In this document: positions 33,523 to 42,112 of the stretch, in pieces
Position numbering within the stretch: the stretch's first letter is position 1
Layout of the letters: every line of letters begins with the position of its first letter
Assembly (NCBI RefSeq): GCF_002836975.1
Contig: NZ_NIJK01000053.1
Coordinates: forward strand, 29,118 to 85,939
Source: Shewanella indica
GTDB taxonomy: Bacteria; Pseudomonadota; Gammaproteobacteria; Enterobacterales; Shewanellaceae
Reading direction: 5' to 3'
DNA: 56,822 nt
Translations under genes and position numbers: made by a program
The notes under the pieces: model-generated
Told to the model about the DNA's origin: nothing
The model's input: the letters and a program-made list of their open reading frames with translations, nothing else
Database searches by the model: none

Positions 33523-33538
33523 TGTTCCACGTGGAACA
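33523..33538. promoter_or_regulatory. parS site 3
   Basis: TGTTCCACGTGGAACA, perfect palindrome, in the non-coding region (33428-33760) upstream of tusA. Besides this site and the terminator at 33681-33709, I see nothing else in that stretch. Confidence 0.9.
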
Positions 33539-33680
33539 TGGCTCTACTTGTTATTCAGTACTTGGTTCTAGCTTCACATTTAATCAAAGCGCTTTATTGT
33601 CAGCGAGCTGACCTTGTCTTTGTGGACATCAGGTTAATTAAAGGATTATCTCTGTGATGGGGACAAACAGCTTTACATAA

Positions 33681-33709
33681 AAAAACCGCTTAAGGAATAA
33701 GCGGTTTTT
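33681..33709. terminator. strong terminator downstream of fadA
   Basis: AAAAACCGCTTA (33681-33692), 5-nt loop, TAAGCGGTTTTT (33698-33709): a 12-bp stem with A/T runs at both ends. It follows fadA by about 52 bp on the minus strand. Confidence 0.85.
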
Positions 33710-33760
33710 CATTAAGAAGGGCAGCTTCTCTATGATGCTCTCTGTGTTGGTGATATTTAC

Positions 33761-34924
33761 TCAGACACGCTCAAATACAGTGGCAATACCTTGGCCGAGA
33801 CCAATACACATGGTTGCCAGACCCAAAGTCGCGTCTTTACTCTCCATCAGATTGATCAATGTGGTGGAGATACGGGCACCCGAGCAACCCAGAGGGTGAC
33901 CCAAAGCGATGGCACCACCGTTGAGGTTAACCTTCTCATCGACCAGCTCCATAAGACCTAGATCTTTCACGCAAGGCAGAGACTGCGCGGCAAAGGCTTC
34001 ATTCAGCTCAACCAGATCGATATCCGCTATGCTAAGACCTGCGCGAGTCAGTGCTTTTTGTGTAGCTGGAACCGGGCCATAGCCCATGATTGATGGGTCA
34101 CAGCCGGCAACTGCCATCGACTTGATGCGAGCTCGGATAGGCAGTCCCAGCGCCTTGGCTTTTTCTTCTTCCATCACTAGCATGGCCGATGCGCCATCGG
34201 ACAGGGCCGAAGAGGTACCAGCGGTAACAGTGCCGTTGGCCGGGTCAAACACGGGGCGCAGGCCTGCCAGTGATTCCATACTGGTTTCAGGGCGGATCAC
34301 TTCGTCATAATCGATTTTGATCAAGGCACCACTGGCATCATGGCCTTCGATAGCCTGGATCTCTCTGGCAAAACGGCCTTCAACTGTGGCTGCATGCGCA
34401 CGTTTGTGCGAGCGCACGGCAAACTCATCCTGCATTTCACGGCTAATACCGTGCATGCGACCGAGCATTTCCGCCGTCAGTCCCATCATGCCGGCAGCCT
34501 TGGCAACCCGGGTTGCCAAGCCAGGGTGGAAGTCGACCCCATGACTCATGGGAACATGACCCATATGTTCAACACCACCAATGATGAAGGTGTCTCCCAT
34601 GCCTGTCATAATGGCCCTGGCTGCCTGGTGAATGGCTTCCATGGAGGAGCCACATAGACGGTTTACAGTAACCGCACCAACTTGCTTGGGGATACCCGCG
34701 AGCAGAGAGGCATTACGGGCGATATTAAAACCTTGCTCCAGAGTCTGCTGCACACAGCCCCAGATAACGTCTTCTATGGTGCCGGGATCCAACTGGGGAT
34801 TACGTACCAGCAGGGCTTTCATCAACTCGGCAGAGAGTGTCTCTGCACGAACATTTCTAAATACACCAGCCTTGGAACGGCCCATGGGTGTACGAATGCA
34901 ATCTACGATAACTGCTTGTTTCAT
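33761..34924 (-). CDS. fadA: 3-ketoacyl-CoA thiolase FadA
   Basis: This 387-residue thiolase of fatty acid beta-oxidation cleaves 3-ketoacyl-CoA to acetyl-CoA. The nucleophile Cys is in 'VNRLCGSSMEAIHQAARAI' (about residue 91), the His is in 'NGGAIALGHPLGCSGARI' and the second Cys is in 'MCIGLGQGIATVFERV'. It forms the trifunctional complex with FadB. It lies 21 bp downstream of fadB, in the standard fadBA operon. Confidence 0.97.
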   Translation of the reverse strand: MKQAVIVDCIRTPMGRSKAGVFRNVRAETLSAELMKALLVRNPQLDPGTIEDVIWGCVQQTLEQGFNIARNASLLAGIPKQVGAVTVNRLCGSSMEAIHQAARAIMTGMGDTFIIGGVEHMGHVPMSHGVDFHPGLATRVAKAAGMMGLTAEMLGRMHGISREMQDEFAVRSHKRAHAATVEGRFAREIQAIEGHDASGALIKIDYDEVIRPETSMESLAGLRPVFDPANGTVTAGTSSALSDGASAMLVMEEEKAKALGLPIRARIKSMAVAGCDPSIMGYGPVPATQKALTRAGLSIADIDLVELNEAFAAQSLPCVKDLGLMELVDEKVNLNGGAIALGHPLGCSGARISTTLINLMESKDATLGLATMCIGLGQGIATVFERV

Positions 34925-34945
34925 GGTTAAAATCCTTTCCGCAAA

Positions 34946-37096
34946 TTAGGCCTGATAGTAAGAACCGTTGTTGGCTGCCAGTTCACGCATGCCATCGGTC
35001 ACTTGGTAGAGTCCCCCCAGGTGGGCGTATTTGTCAGCCAGGGCGACAAAGTTGGCAACGCCCATGGTATCCAGATAGCGGAACACACCGCCTCTGAATG
35101 GTGGGAAGCCAAGACCATATACCAGACCCATGTCGGCTTCAGCCGGGGTGGCTACTATGCCTTCTTCCAGGCAGCGTACGGTTTCAATAATCATGGGGAT
35201 CATGGTGCGGGCGATGATTTCATCGCTGCTGAACTCCTTGAGTTCACCGAATTCGGCCTGCAGTAATTCGTAGCTGACAGGATCCTTGTCTTTCTTCGGC
35301 TTACCACGCTTATCCACAGAATACTGATAGAAACCTTTACCGTTTTTCTGCCCCAGGCGCTCATGGTTAAACATGATATCTATGGCATCTTTGCCTGTTT
35401 TGCCCATACGGTCCGGGAAGCCTTCGGCCATGACAGCCTGGGCGTGATGGCCGGTATCCAAACCGACTACATCCAGCAGATAAGCCGGGCCCATAGGCCA
35501 ACCAAACTGTTTCTCCATCACCTTGTCGACGGCGATAAAGTCTGCACCATCGGCCAGTAGGCCATTAAAGCCGGCGAAATAGGGGAAGAGTACCCGGTTA
35601 ACAAAGAAGCCGGGGCAGTCGTTGACCACAATCGGCGTCTTGCCCATCTTGCTGGCATAGGCCACTACAGAGGAGATGGTTTCTTCCGAGCTGTGTTCGC
35701 CACGGATCACTTCCACCAGTGGCATCTTGTGCACAGGGTTGAAGAAGTGCATACCGCAGAAGCGGGAAGGGTCTTTCAGACTCTTGGCAAGCAGGTTAAT
35801 CGAGATGGTTGAGGTGTTGGACGCTATGATGGCATCGGCAGCTAGCTGCTGCTCGACTTCGGCCAGCACAGTCGCCTTAACCTTGGGATGTTCTACTACC
35901 GCTTCTACTACTATATTGGCGTCTTTGACGGCGTTGTAGTCGAGCGATGGGGTGATGTTATTGAGCACTTTGGCCATCTTGGCCGGGGTGGAGCGACCAC
36001 GCTCTACCTGGGCCGTCAGTAGCTTGGCCGCTTCGTTAAGGCCGAGATCCAGCGCCTTCTGTGCTATGTCCTTCATCACAATCGGCGTACCCTTGCTGGC
36101 ACTTTGGTAGGCGATACCGCCGCCCATAATGCCTGCGCCCAATACTGCGGCTTGTTCTATGTTTTTGGCTTGTTTGGCGGCCCTCTTGGCTTTGCCTTTG
36201 ACCAGTTGGTCATTGAGGAAGATGCCGATCAGCGCCTTGGCCACATCTGTTTTGGCCAGTTGAATAAAGGCTTGATGTTCTACCAATAAGGCTTCTTCGC
36301 GCCCCAGACCGGCTGCCTTTTCCACAACGTTAACCGCCGCCATTGGTGCCGGATAGTGCTTGCCGGCAACGGAAAACACCATGCCCTTGGCTGTGGTGAA
36401 CGACATCATGGCTTCCAGCTTGGGCAGTGTCAGTGGCGACTGTTTACGTTGACGGCGGCTCTGCCAGTCAAGTTTGCCAGCCAGCGCGTCCTGTAGCATC
36501 TGTAGTGCTGCGGCCTGGAGCTGCTCTGGAGCCACTACTGCGTCTACAGCGCCGACTTTGAGAGCGGCTTCCGGGCGTTGGTCTTTGCCTGTGGTGATCC
36601 ACTCCAGTGCATTGTCTGCACCTATCACTCTGGGTAGGCGCACTGTGCCACCGAATCCCGGGATGATCCCCAGCTTGGTTTCCGGCAGGCCGATTCGGGC
36701 ACTGGTGTCGGCAATGCGAAAGTCTGTGGCCAAAATGGTTTCGCAACCACCGCCCAGGGCAAAACCATTGATGGCAGAAGCGGTTGGGAAAGGCATGTCT
36801 TCCAGCTTGTTGAATACCGCATTGGCTTGCTGCAACCATGACAAGAGTACTTCATCTTCCTGGGCGAACAACCCAAGGAACTCAGTAATGTCGGCACCGA
36901 CAATAAAGGCATCTTTGGCCGATGTCAGCAGCAGTGCCTTAACGCTGGATTCTGCTTTGATGGCGTCCAGAGCCTCATCCAGAGAGGTCAGGGTGGCGCG
37001 GTCGAATTTGTTTACCGATCCTTCGGCATTGAAGCAAAGGCTGGCGATATTATTCTCGAGTAACTCAACCTGAATCATCGAATTTTGGTAGATCAT
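34946..37096 (-). CDS. fadB: fatty acid oxidation complex alpha subunit FadB
   Basis: This 716-residue multifunctional enzyme has an N-terminal enoyl-CoA hydratase/isomerase domain ('INGFALGGGCETILATDFRIA', 'LPETKLGIIPGFGGTVRLPRVIG'). A 3-hydroxyacyl-CoA dehydrogenase follows, with NAD motif 'AAVLGAGIMGGGIAY' near 320 and 'FFNPVHKMPLVEVI'. The start is taken at the ATG at 37096 (MIYQNSMIQVEL), which has AAGGA at good spacing; an ATG 9 bp upstream is less well placed. First gene of fadBA. A PsrA-like palindrome lies about 100 bp upstream. Confidence 0.96.
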   Translation of the reverse strand: MIYQNSMIQVELLENNIASLCFNAEGSVNKFDRATLTSLDEALDAIKAESSVKALLLTSAKDAFIVGADITEFLGLFAQEDEVLLSWLQQANAVFNKLEDMPFPTASAINGFALGGGCETILATDFRIADTSARIGLPETKLGIIPGFGGTVRLPRVIGADNALEWITTGKDQRPEAALKVGAVDAVVAPEQLQAAALQMLQDALAGKLDWQSRRQRKQSPLTLPKLEAMMSFTTAKGMVFSVAGKHYPAPMAAVNVVEKAAGLGREEALLVEHQAFIQLAKTDVAKALIGIFLNDQLVKGKAKRAAKQAKNIEQAAVLGAGIMGGGIAYQSASKGTPIVMKDIAQKALDLGLNEAAKLLTAQVERGRSTPAKMAKVLNNITPSLDYNAVKDANIVVEAVVEHPKVKATVLAEVEQQLAADAIIASNTSTISINLLAKSLKDPSRFCGMHFFNPVHKMPLVEVIRGEHSSEETISSVVAYASKMGKTPIVVNDCPGFFVNRVLFPYFAGFNGLLADGADFIAVDKVMEKQFGWPMGPAYLLDVVGLDTGHHAQAVMAEGFPDRMGKTGKDAIDIMFNHERLGQKNGKGFYQYSVDKRGKPKKDKDPVSYELLQAEFGELKEFSSDEIIARTMIPMIIETVRCLEEGIVATPAEADMGLVYGLGFPPFRGGVFRYLDTMGVANFVALADKYAHLGGLYQVTDGMRELAANNGSYYQA

Positions 37097-37196
37097 TGCT
37101 TGCATCCTTATTGCTTAGGAGTAGGGCAGCTCAGGCCATCATTTGACCAGTTGTTGCTCAGTGTGCTTCGAAAAAAGGAAAAATACAACACCCAAT

Positions 37197-37212
37197 TTAA
37201 ACGATCGTTTAA
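37197..37212. promoter_or_regulatory. PsrA-like operator upstream of fadBA
   Basis: TTAAACGATCGTTTAA is a perfect 16-bp palindrome in the gap between fadB and the divergent pepQ (37097-37335). It contains AAAC-N4-GTTT, the core of sites bound by PsrA, a TetR-family fatty-acid-responsive repressor that controls fad genes in Shewanella and Pseudomonas. The rest of the gap shows no gene. Confidence 0.6.
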
Positions 37213-37335
37213 TTGCTTACCGGTTAGCTGCAAATTTCAGCTTTGTGATACACTGCACACTGGCTTTTGTTGTAACTGTGAACAGCTTCCAATAGCAAGG
37301 GGAACCTTGATTTCAGATAACAGGAACGGCTTATT

Positions 37336-38655
37336 ATGCAACTGGCTCAGCATTATCAATCACATATAAACACTCTTAATCAAAGGGTTGCCGAGATTTG
37401 TGCCCGTGAGGGACTGTCTGGATTGGCAATTCATTCGGGTCAACCCCACAGGCAGTTTCTGGACGATATCGATTACCCCTTCAAGGTGAATCCCCATTTC
37501 AAGGCCTGGGTGCCTTTACTGGAAACGCCTCACTGTTGGCTGCTGGTCAATGGTCGTGACAAGCCAGTACTGATCTTCTACCGTCCCGAAGACTTCTGGC
37601 ATAAGGTGACAGATCTGCCGCAAAGCTTCTGGTGTGACAGCTTTGATATCCGTATTTTGACCAAGGCCGATAAGGTGGCGGACCTCCTGCCTGTGGCCGA
37701 AGGTCGCTGGGCTTATATAGGTGAACACCTGGAAGTGGCTTCTGTGCTCGGGTTTAACAACTGTAATCCCGAAGCCGTAATGAGTTACATGCACTTTTAT
37801 CGTGCCTGTAAGACAGATTACGAGTTGGAATGTATGCGTCAGGCCAACCGCATTGCGGTCAAGGGCCATCGCGCGGCCAAGAACGCCTTCTACAGTGGTG
37901 CCAGTGAGTTTGAAATCCAGCAGCAATATCTAAGTGCCATAGCACAAGGGGAGAATCAGGTTCCTTATGGCAACATCATAGCCCTCAACCAAAATGCTGC
38001 CATTTTGCATTACACTGCGTTGGAGCACGAAAGCCCACAGCAGAGGTTGTCTTTTCTGATCGATGCAGGTGCTTCTTTCCACGGCTATGCCGCCGATATC
38101 AGCCGTACCTATGCTTTTGAAAAAAATAGGTTCCACGATCTTATCCAGGCGATGAATCTACAGCAGCTTCAACTGATTGAGCACTTGCGACCCGGCAAAC
38201 GTTATACCGAGCTGCATCTGCTGGCTCATCAACAGCTGGCGACTCTGTTACTTGAAGTCGGTCTGGCCAAAGGCTCACAAGAGACGCTGCTGGAGCAGGG
38301 CATTACCAGGGCGTTTTTCCCTCACGGGCTGGGGCATATGTTGGGATTGCAGGTGCATGATGTAGGTGGTTTCTTCAATGACGAACGCGGCACTCATGTG
38401 GCCCCTCCGGAAGAGCACCCGTTTCTGCGCTGCACCAGGACTATGGCGCCCGGGCATGTAGTAACCATAGAACCCGGGCTTTACTTCATCGACAGCCTGT
38501 TGGCGCCACTCAAACAAGATGGCCGCAAGGCGTTAGTGGATTGGGACCTGGTCGCCAGTTTGCGCCCGTTTGGTGGGATCCGCATCGAAGACAATGTCAT
38601 AATCCACGCCCATGGCAACGAAAATATGACTCGAGAGTCTGGTCTCATTGATTGA
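37336..38655 (+). CDS. pepQ: Xaa-Pro dipeptidase PepQ
   Basis: This 439-residue prolidase of the M24 family has metal ligands in 'FLIDAGASFHGYAADISRTYAF' (Asp pair), 'HGLGHMLGLQVHDVGG' (His), 'TIEPGLYFI' (Glu) and 'GGIRIEDNVIIH' (Glu). It hydrolyses dipeptides with C-terminal proline and in this group also some organophosphates. The N-terminal domain precedes the catalytic 'pita-bread' domain from about 165. The end overlaps the start of yigZ by 8 bp. Confidence 0.95.
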   Translation: MQLAQHYQSHINTLNQRVAEICAREGLSGLAIHSGQPHRQFLDDIDYPFKVNPHFKAWVPLLETPHCWLLVNGRDKPVLIFYRPEDFWHKVTDLPQSFWCDSFDIRILTKADKVADLLPVAEGRWAYIGEHLEVASVLGFNNCNPEAVMSYMHFYRACKTDYELECMRQANRIAVKGHRAAKNAFYSGASEFEIQQQYLSAIAQGENQVPYGNIIALNQNAAILHYTALEHESPQQRLSFLIDAGASFHGYAADISRTYAFEKNRFHDLIQAMNLQQLQLIEHLRPGKRYTELHLLAHQQLATLLLEVGLAKGSQETLLEQGITRAFFPHGLGHMLGLQVHDVGGFFNDERGTHVAPPEEHPFLRCTRTMAPGHVVTIEPGLYFIDSLLAPLKQDGRKALVDWDLVASLRPFGGIRIEDNVIIHAHGNENMTRESGLID

Positions 38656-39262
38656 AAGTTATCCCATTGCGGCCGAAGAACAGGAATATGAAGAGGAGAT
38701 AAAGCACAGCCGCTTTATCTCTCTGGTATTTCCCTGTCATTCGCCGGAAGAGTTTAAACAGCAACTACAACAGATAAAGCAGCGTTATCCCGGTGCCAGT
38801 CATTATTGCCAGGCATTTATTTGTGGTGCACCCATGGGGCAGTCGGCCATGGGGTCGAGTGATGATGGCGAGCCGGGTGGTAGTGCCGGTCGCCCCATGT
38901 TGGCGGTATTGCAGGGGGCTGGCATAGGCGAGATTGGCGCGGTTGTCGTGCGTTACTATGGCGGCACCAAGTTGGGTGTGGGTGGGCTGGTTCGTGCCTA
39001 CAGTAGTGGGCTCAAGCAGATGTTGCCCAAGCTGGCGACCAAGACCAAAATGCTCAGGGAAAAAGGCTATCTGGTTTGCCGTTACGACCAATTGGCCGAT
39101 GTCGAACATCTGCTGCAGAGGCTCGATGTGTTGATAGAGGAGCGGGAGTTTTCAGAGCTGATTCGGCTGACACTGGCCGTGCCCTTATCTGTTACCGGAA
39201 GCATCAATAAGGAGCTGGCTCCCATGAGCCAAGGCCAGTTAAAGATAGATTTTTCACAGTGA
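38648..39262 (+). CDS. yigZ: IMPACT family protein YigZ
   Basis: The protein has 204 residues. The N-terminal UPF0029/IMPACT domain has 'EEEIKHSRFISLVF', 'GSSDDGEPGGSAGRPML' and 'AVVVRYYGGTKLGVGGLVRAYSSG'; a C-terminal ferredoxin-like domain follows. The start is a TTG at 38648, overlapping the pepQ end. The function of the bacterial members is not settled; the eukaryotic relative binds GCN1. It is conserved between pepQ and trkH in this group. Confidence 0.9.
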   Translation: MIESYPIAAEEQEYEEEIKHSRFISLVFPCHSPEEFKQQLQQIKQRYPGASHYCQAFICGAPMGQSAMGSSDDGEPGGSAGRPMLAVLQGAGIGEIGAVVVRYYGGTKLGVGGLVRAYSSGLKQMLPKLATKTKMLREKGYLVCRYDQLADVEHLLQRLDVLIEEREFSELIRLTLAVPLSVTGSINKELAPMSQGQLKIDFSQ

Positions 39263-39326
39263 ACACTCTGATAACTTGTGCGACAATGCTGGGTTTTATT
39301 GGCCAATGGACTGATTGAAAAACGGC

Positions 39327-40784
39327 ATGCATTACCGAACAATTACCCGTATTACCGGGTTACTGATAGGGCTCTTCTCCATCACTATGCTGCCTCCGGC
39401 ATTGGTGGCCCTTATCTATGAAGACGGCGGTGGTACAGCCTTTATCAAGGCCTTCTTTATCAGTCTATTTATCGGTTTCTGGCTCTGGTATCCCAATCGC
39501 CACCATAAGGCAGAACTCAAGACCCGAGAGGGTTTTTTGATTGTTGTGCTGTTCTGGACCGTACTTGGTGCCATAGGTACCTTGCCCTTTTTGCTATCGA
39601 AACAGCCGGACTTGTCGCTGGCCGACAGTATTTTTGAATCTTTTTCGGCACTGACAACCACAGGGGCCACTGTGATTGTCGGCCTGGATAACCTGCCAAA
39701 GGCGATACTCTTTTATCGTCACTTGCTGCAATGGCTAGGTGGCATGGGAATTATTGTGTTGGCGGTAGCTATTCTGCCGGTGTTGGGGATTGGGGGGATG
39801 CAGCTTTACCGGGCTGAGATCCCCGGGCCCGTAAAAGATTCCAAGATGACCCCCAGGATTGCCGAAACGGCCAAGACGCTCTGGTATATCTATCTGATGT
39901 TGACCCTGGCCTGTGCCGGTGCTTACTGGCTCGCCGGTATGAGTGCCTTCGATGCCATCAGCCATTCATTTTCTACTATCGCCATCGGCGGCTTCTCCAC
40001 CCATGATGCCAGCATGGGCTACTTTCAAAGCCCGACCATCAATTTAATTTGTGTGGTATTTCTACTGATTGCGGCCGTGAACTTCAGCCTGCACTTTGCG
40101 GCATTTTCCCGCCGGGGGATCAACTTCAAGGTTTACTTTCGTGATGCCGAATTCAAGGCGCTTATCGGTATTCAGTTACTGCTGACCGCTATCTGTTTCG
40201 CCACCTTGTATCACTCGGGGATCTACGACTCACCGGAACAAACTCTGGATCATGCGCTGTTTCAGGCGGTATCCATTTCCACCACAGCCGGTTTTGGTAC
40301 CGAGAGCTTTCATGTTTGGCCGCTGTTTCTGCCTATTCTGTTGATGTTTTCCAGCTTTATCGGCGGCAGCGGTGGTTCTACTGCCGGCGGGATCAAGGTT
40401 ATCCGCGTGGTGCTACTGTTACTGCAGGGCTCGCGCGAGCTTAAGCGTCTAATTCATCCCAGGGCCATGTTCTCCATTCGTATCGGTTCCAAGGCGTTGC
40501 CGGATAGGGTGATAGACGCTGTTTGGGGCTTCTTCTCCGCTTATGCTCTGGTGTTTGTCATCTGTATGCTGGTCCTGATGGCCATGGGGATGGATGCGAT
40601 TACGGCCTTCAGTGCCACCGCAGCTTGCCTCAACAACCTGGGGCCAGGCCTTGGCGAAGTTGCCAGCAACTACGCCAGCATAGGTGACGGAGCTAAATAC
40701 GTGCTTGTGGTTGCCATGTTGTTTGGGCGCTTGGAAATCTTTACCTTATTGGTGTTGTTTACCCCGACTTTCTGGAAGAACTGA
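39327..40784 (+). CDS. trkH: Trk potassium uptake channel protein TrkH
   Basis: This 485-residue polytopic protein imports K+ with TrkA. It shows the four pore-type selectivity regions, e.g. 'SALTTTGATV', 'STIAIGGFSTHDAS', 'ISTTAGFGTESF' and 'AACLNNLGPGLGEV'. The ATG at 39327 (MHYRTITRITGLL) matches the known TrkH N-terminus; a TTG 12 bp upstream is less likely. It is followed directly by hemG, whose ATG shares one base with the trkH stop (TGATG). Confidence 0.95.
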   Translation: MHYRTITRITGLLIGLFSITMLPPALVALIYEDGGGTAFIKAFFISLFIGFWLWYPNRHHKAELKTREGFLIVVLFWTVLGAIGTLPFLLSKQPDLSLADSIFESFSALTTTGATVIVGLDNLPKAILFYRHLLQWLGGMGIIVLAVAILPVLGIGGMQLYRAEIPGPVKDSKMTPRIAETAKTLWYIYLMLTLACAGAYWLAGMSAFDAISHSFSTIAIGGFSTHDASMGYFQSPTINLICVVFLLIAAVNFSLHFAAFSRRGINFKVYFRDAEFKALIGIQLLLTAICFATLYHSGIYDSPEQTLDHALFQAVSISTTAGFGTESFHVWPLFLPILLMFSSFIGGSGGSTAGGIKVIRVVLLLLQGSRELKRLIHPRAMFSIRIGSKALPDRVIDAVWGFFSAYALVFVICMLVLMAMGMDAITAFSATAACLNNLGPGLGEVASNYASIGDGAKYVLVVAMLFGRLEIFTLLVLFTPTFWKN

Positions 40785-41311
40785 TGAGCAAGACTCTGAT
40801 TATTTACTCGACCGTTGATGGCCAGACCAAGGCAATATGCCAGACCATGGCCGATGAATTGAGCCAAGCGGGTGAGATAGTCTCTATGGTATCGCTGGCT
40901 GAGGTGGAAACCGATACGTTACCGACATTCGATAAAATCTTGGTGGGTGCCAGCATACGTTATGGTAAGCATAGGCCTGAGCTGTATCGTTTCGTCAATA
41001 ACCATCATGCGCTGCTGAACGCCAAGAAGAACGCCTTCTTTACCGTGAATGTTGTGGCCCGCAAGCCGGAAAAGAATACACCGGAAACCAACCCTTATAT
41101 GCAGAAGTTCTTGCAGTTATCCCTGTGGCAGCCACAGTTGCAAGGCGTGTTTGCCGGCAATATAGCCTATCCCAACTACGGTTTATTTGACCGTAGCATG
41201 ATTCGGCTGATTATGTGGATAACCAAGGGGCCAACAGATACCAGTGGTACTTATGAATTCACCGATTGGCAGCGGGTGAAGACATTTGCTGCCGAGTTTG
41301 CCGAGCTTTAA
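40784..41311 (+). CDS. hemG: flavodoxin-type protoporphyrinogen oxidase HemG (copy 1)
   Basis: This 175-residue FMN flavodoxin-like enzyme oxidises protoporphyrinogen IX with electrons passing to quinones. It starts MSKTLIIYSTVDGQTKAICQ with the FMN-phosphate loop, then 'VGASIRYGKHRPEL', 'AFFTVNVVARKPEKNTPETN' and 'YTDWQ'-like 'FTDWQRVKTFA'. It is coupled to trkH. A MITE-like element starts 4 bp after the stop. A second, similar gene lies at 42113-42652. Confidence 0.9.
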   Translation: MSKTLIIYSTVDGQTKAICQTMADELSQAGEIVSMVSLAEVETDTLPTFDKILVGASIRYGKHRPELYRFVNNHHALLNAKKNAFFTVNVVARKPEKNTPETNPYMQKFLQLSLWQPQLQGVFAGNIAYPNYGLFDRSMIRLIMWITKGPTDTSGTYEFTDWQRVKTFAAEFAEL

Positions 41312-41314
41312 TAA

Positions 41315-41578
41315 GGAAGGTGCGAATAAGTCCTCGTGGCACTCTGGCTTGCACAGCAATTGGCGTTCAAGGCATCTGACTGAACGCATGCCGGGGCCTG
41401 TCGAGGTTGGATAACGCAGAAAGCCGGTTGCTGTGAAAGCCCCTAAGGGCGTGGCTTACAAGCCTGCCTGCTGTGTTGTGTTTCTTGCAAAGGACTAGGG
41501 CCATTTGCTGCGAACCACGCCTTGCATCCAGGCCCGTAAGCCGACGCAGAGCACACATGGGACTTATTCGCACCTTCC
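41315..41578. mobile_element. 264-bp MITE-like element with perfect 19-bp inverted ends
   Basis: The left end GGAAGGTGCGAATAAGTCC (41315-41333) is the exact reverse complement of the right end (41560-41578). The interior of about 226 bp has no open frame of useful length. The right end abuts the stop codon of the arsR gene and the left end begins 3 bp after the hemG stop. No clear target-site duplication is visible; a 2-3 bp TA/TAA is possible. It is probably a non-autonomous transposon, mobilised by an IS with the same ends, which is not in the window. Confidence 0.75.
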
Positions 41579-41884
41579 CTAAGCGCAGTACTTGCGGTGC
41601 AGGATAGAGATGACCTCTGTGACCTGCTGGTTCTTGAGCGAGTAGTAAACAACCTGCGAACTCTTGCGGGTCGCCACCAGATCTTCGGCACGCAGTACTG
41701 CCAGATGTTGTGACAGAGCGGACTGGCTCAGGGGTACGGTTTCATTCAGCTGAGTGACGCTCAACTCTTGATCCAGTAGTAGGCAGAGGATCATCAGGCG
41801 GTAAGGGTTGGCGATGGCCTTGAGCCATTTGGCAGCGTTTTCCGCATTGGAAAGCATGGCTGCGACATCAATATCTTTTTGCAT
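41579..41884 (-). CDS. ArsR-family repressor, YgaV/BigR type
   Basis: This 101-residue winged-helix repressor has 'LKAIANPYRLMILCLLLD' and the recognition region 'VPLSQSALSQHLAVLRAEDLV'. Cys34 (in 'RLMILCLL') and Cys100 (in 'RKYCA') sit at the positions of the redox-pair cysteines of persulfide-sensing YgaV, BigR and SqrR proteins, whose ends are very similar ('KNVYCP' in E. coli YgaV). That assignment is by recollected similarity. It faces the divergent second hemG with a palindrome (41910-41925) upstream. No arsenic genes are near. Confidence 0.8.
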   Translation of the reverse strand: MQKDIDVAAMLSNAENAAKWLKAIANPYRLMILCLLLDQELSVTQLNETVPLSQSALSQHLAVLRAEDLVATRKSSQVVYYSLKNQQVTEVISILHRKYCA

Positions 41885-41909
41885 CAGCTTGGAACCTCTT
41901 CGCCTTTTG

Positions 41910-41925
41910 ATTAGGTTATTCTAAT
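41910..41925. promoter_or_regulatory. candidate operator of the ArsR-family repressor
   Basis: ATTAG-GTTATT-CTAAT, an inverted repeat with 5-bp arms, lies 26 bp upstream of the arsR start. It probably lies in the arsR promoter and would suit autoregulation. It lies about 190 bp from the hemG2 start, so control of hemG2 is less certain. Confidence 0.4.
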
Positions 41926-42112
41926 TGAATGGGGAGATGAGCACAATCATCAGTCTTTTATCTGGATCGCAATTCTAGCCTGAAAAATACCGATACAGCG
42001 CAATTTGCGGCAATATTCTCACGGGTTGAAGCCGATTATGTGATCTTTCAACTTGTTCAATCCGGGCGATAAGCCACACAATTTAAGTTACAGACACTCA
42101 ATAGGCGAACTT

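Noticed and set aside
41315..41578. CRISPR array or IS with transposase at the inverted-repeat element
   Set aside because: There are no regularly spaced repeats and no open frame long enough for a transposase between the 19-bp ends.
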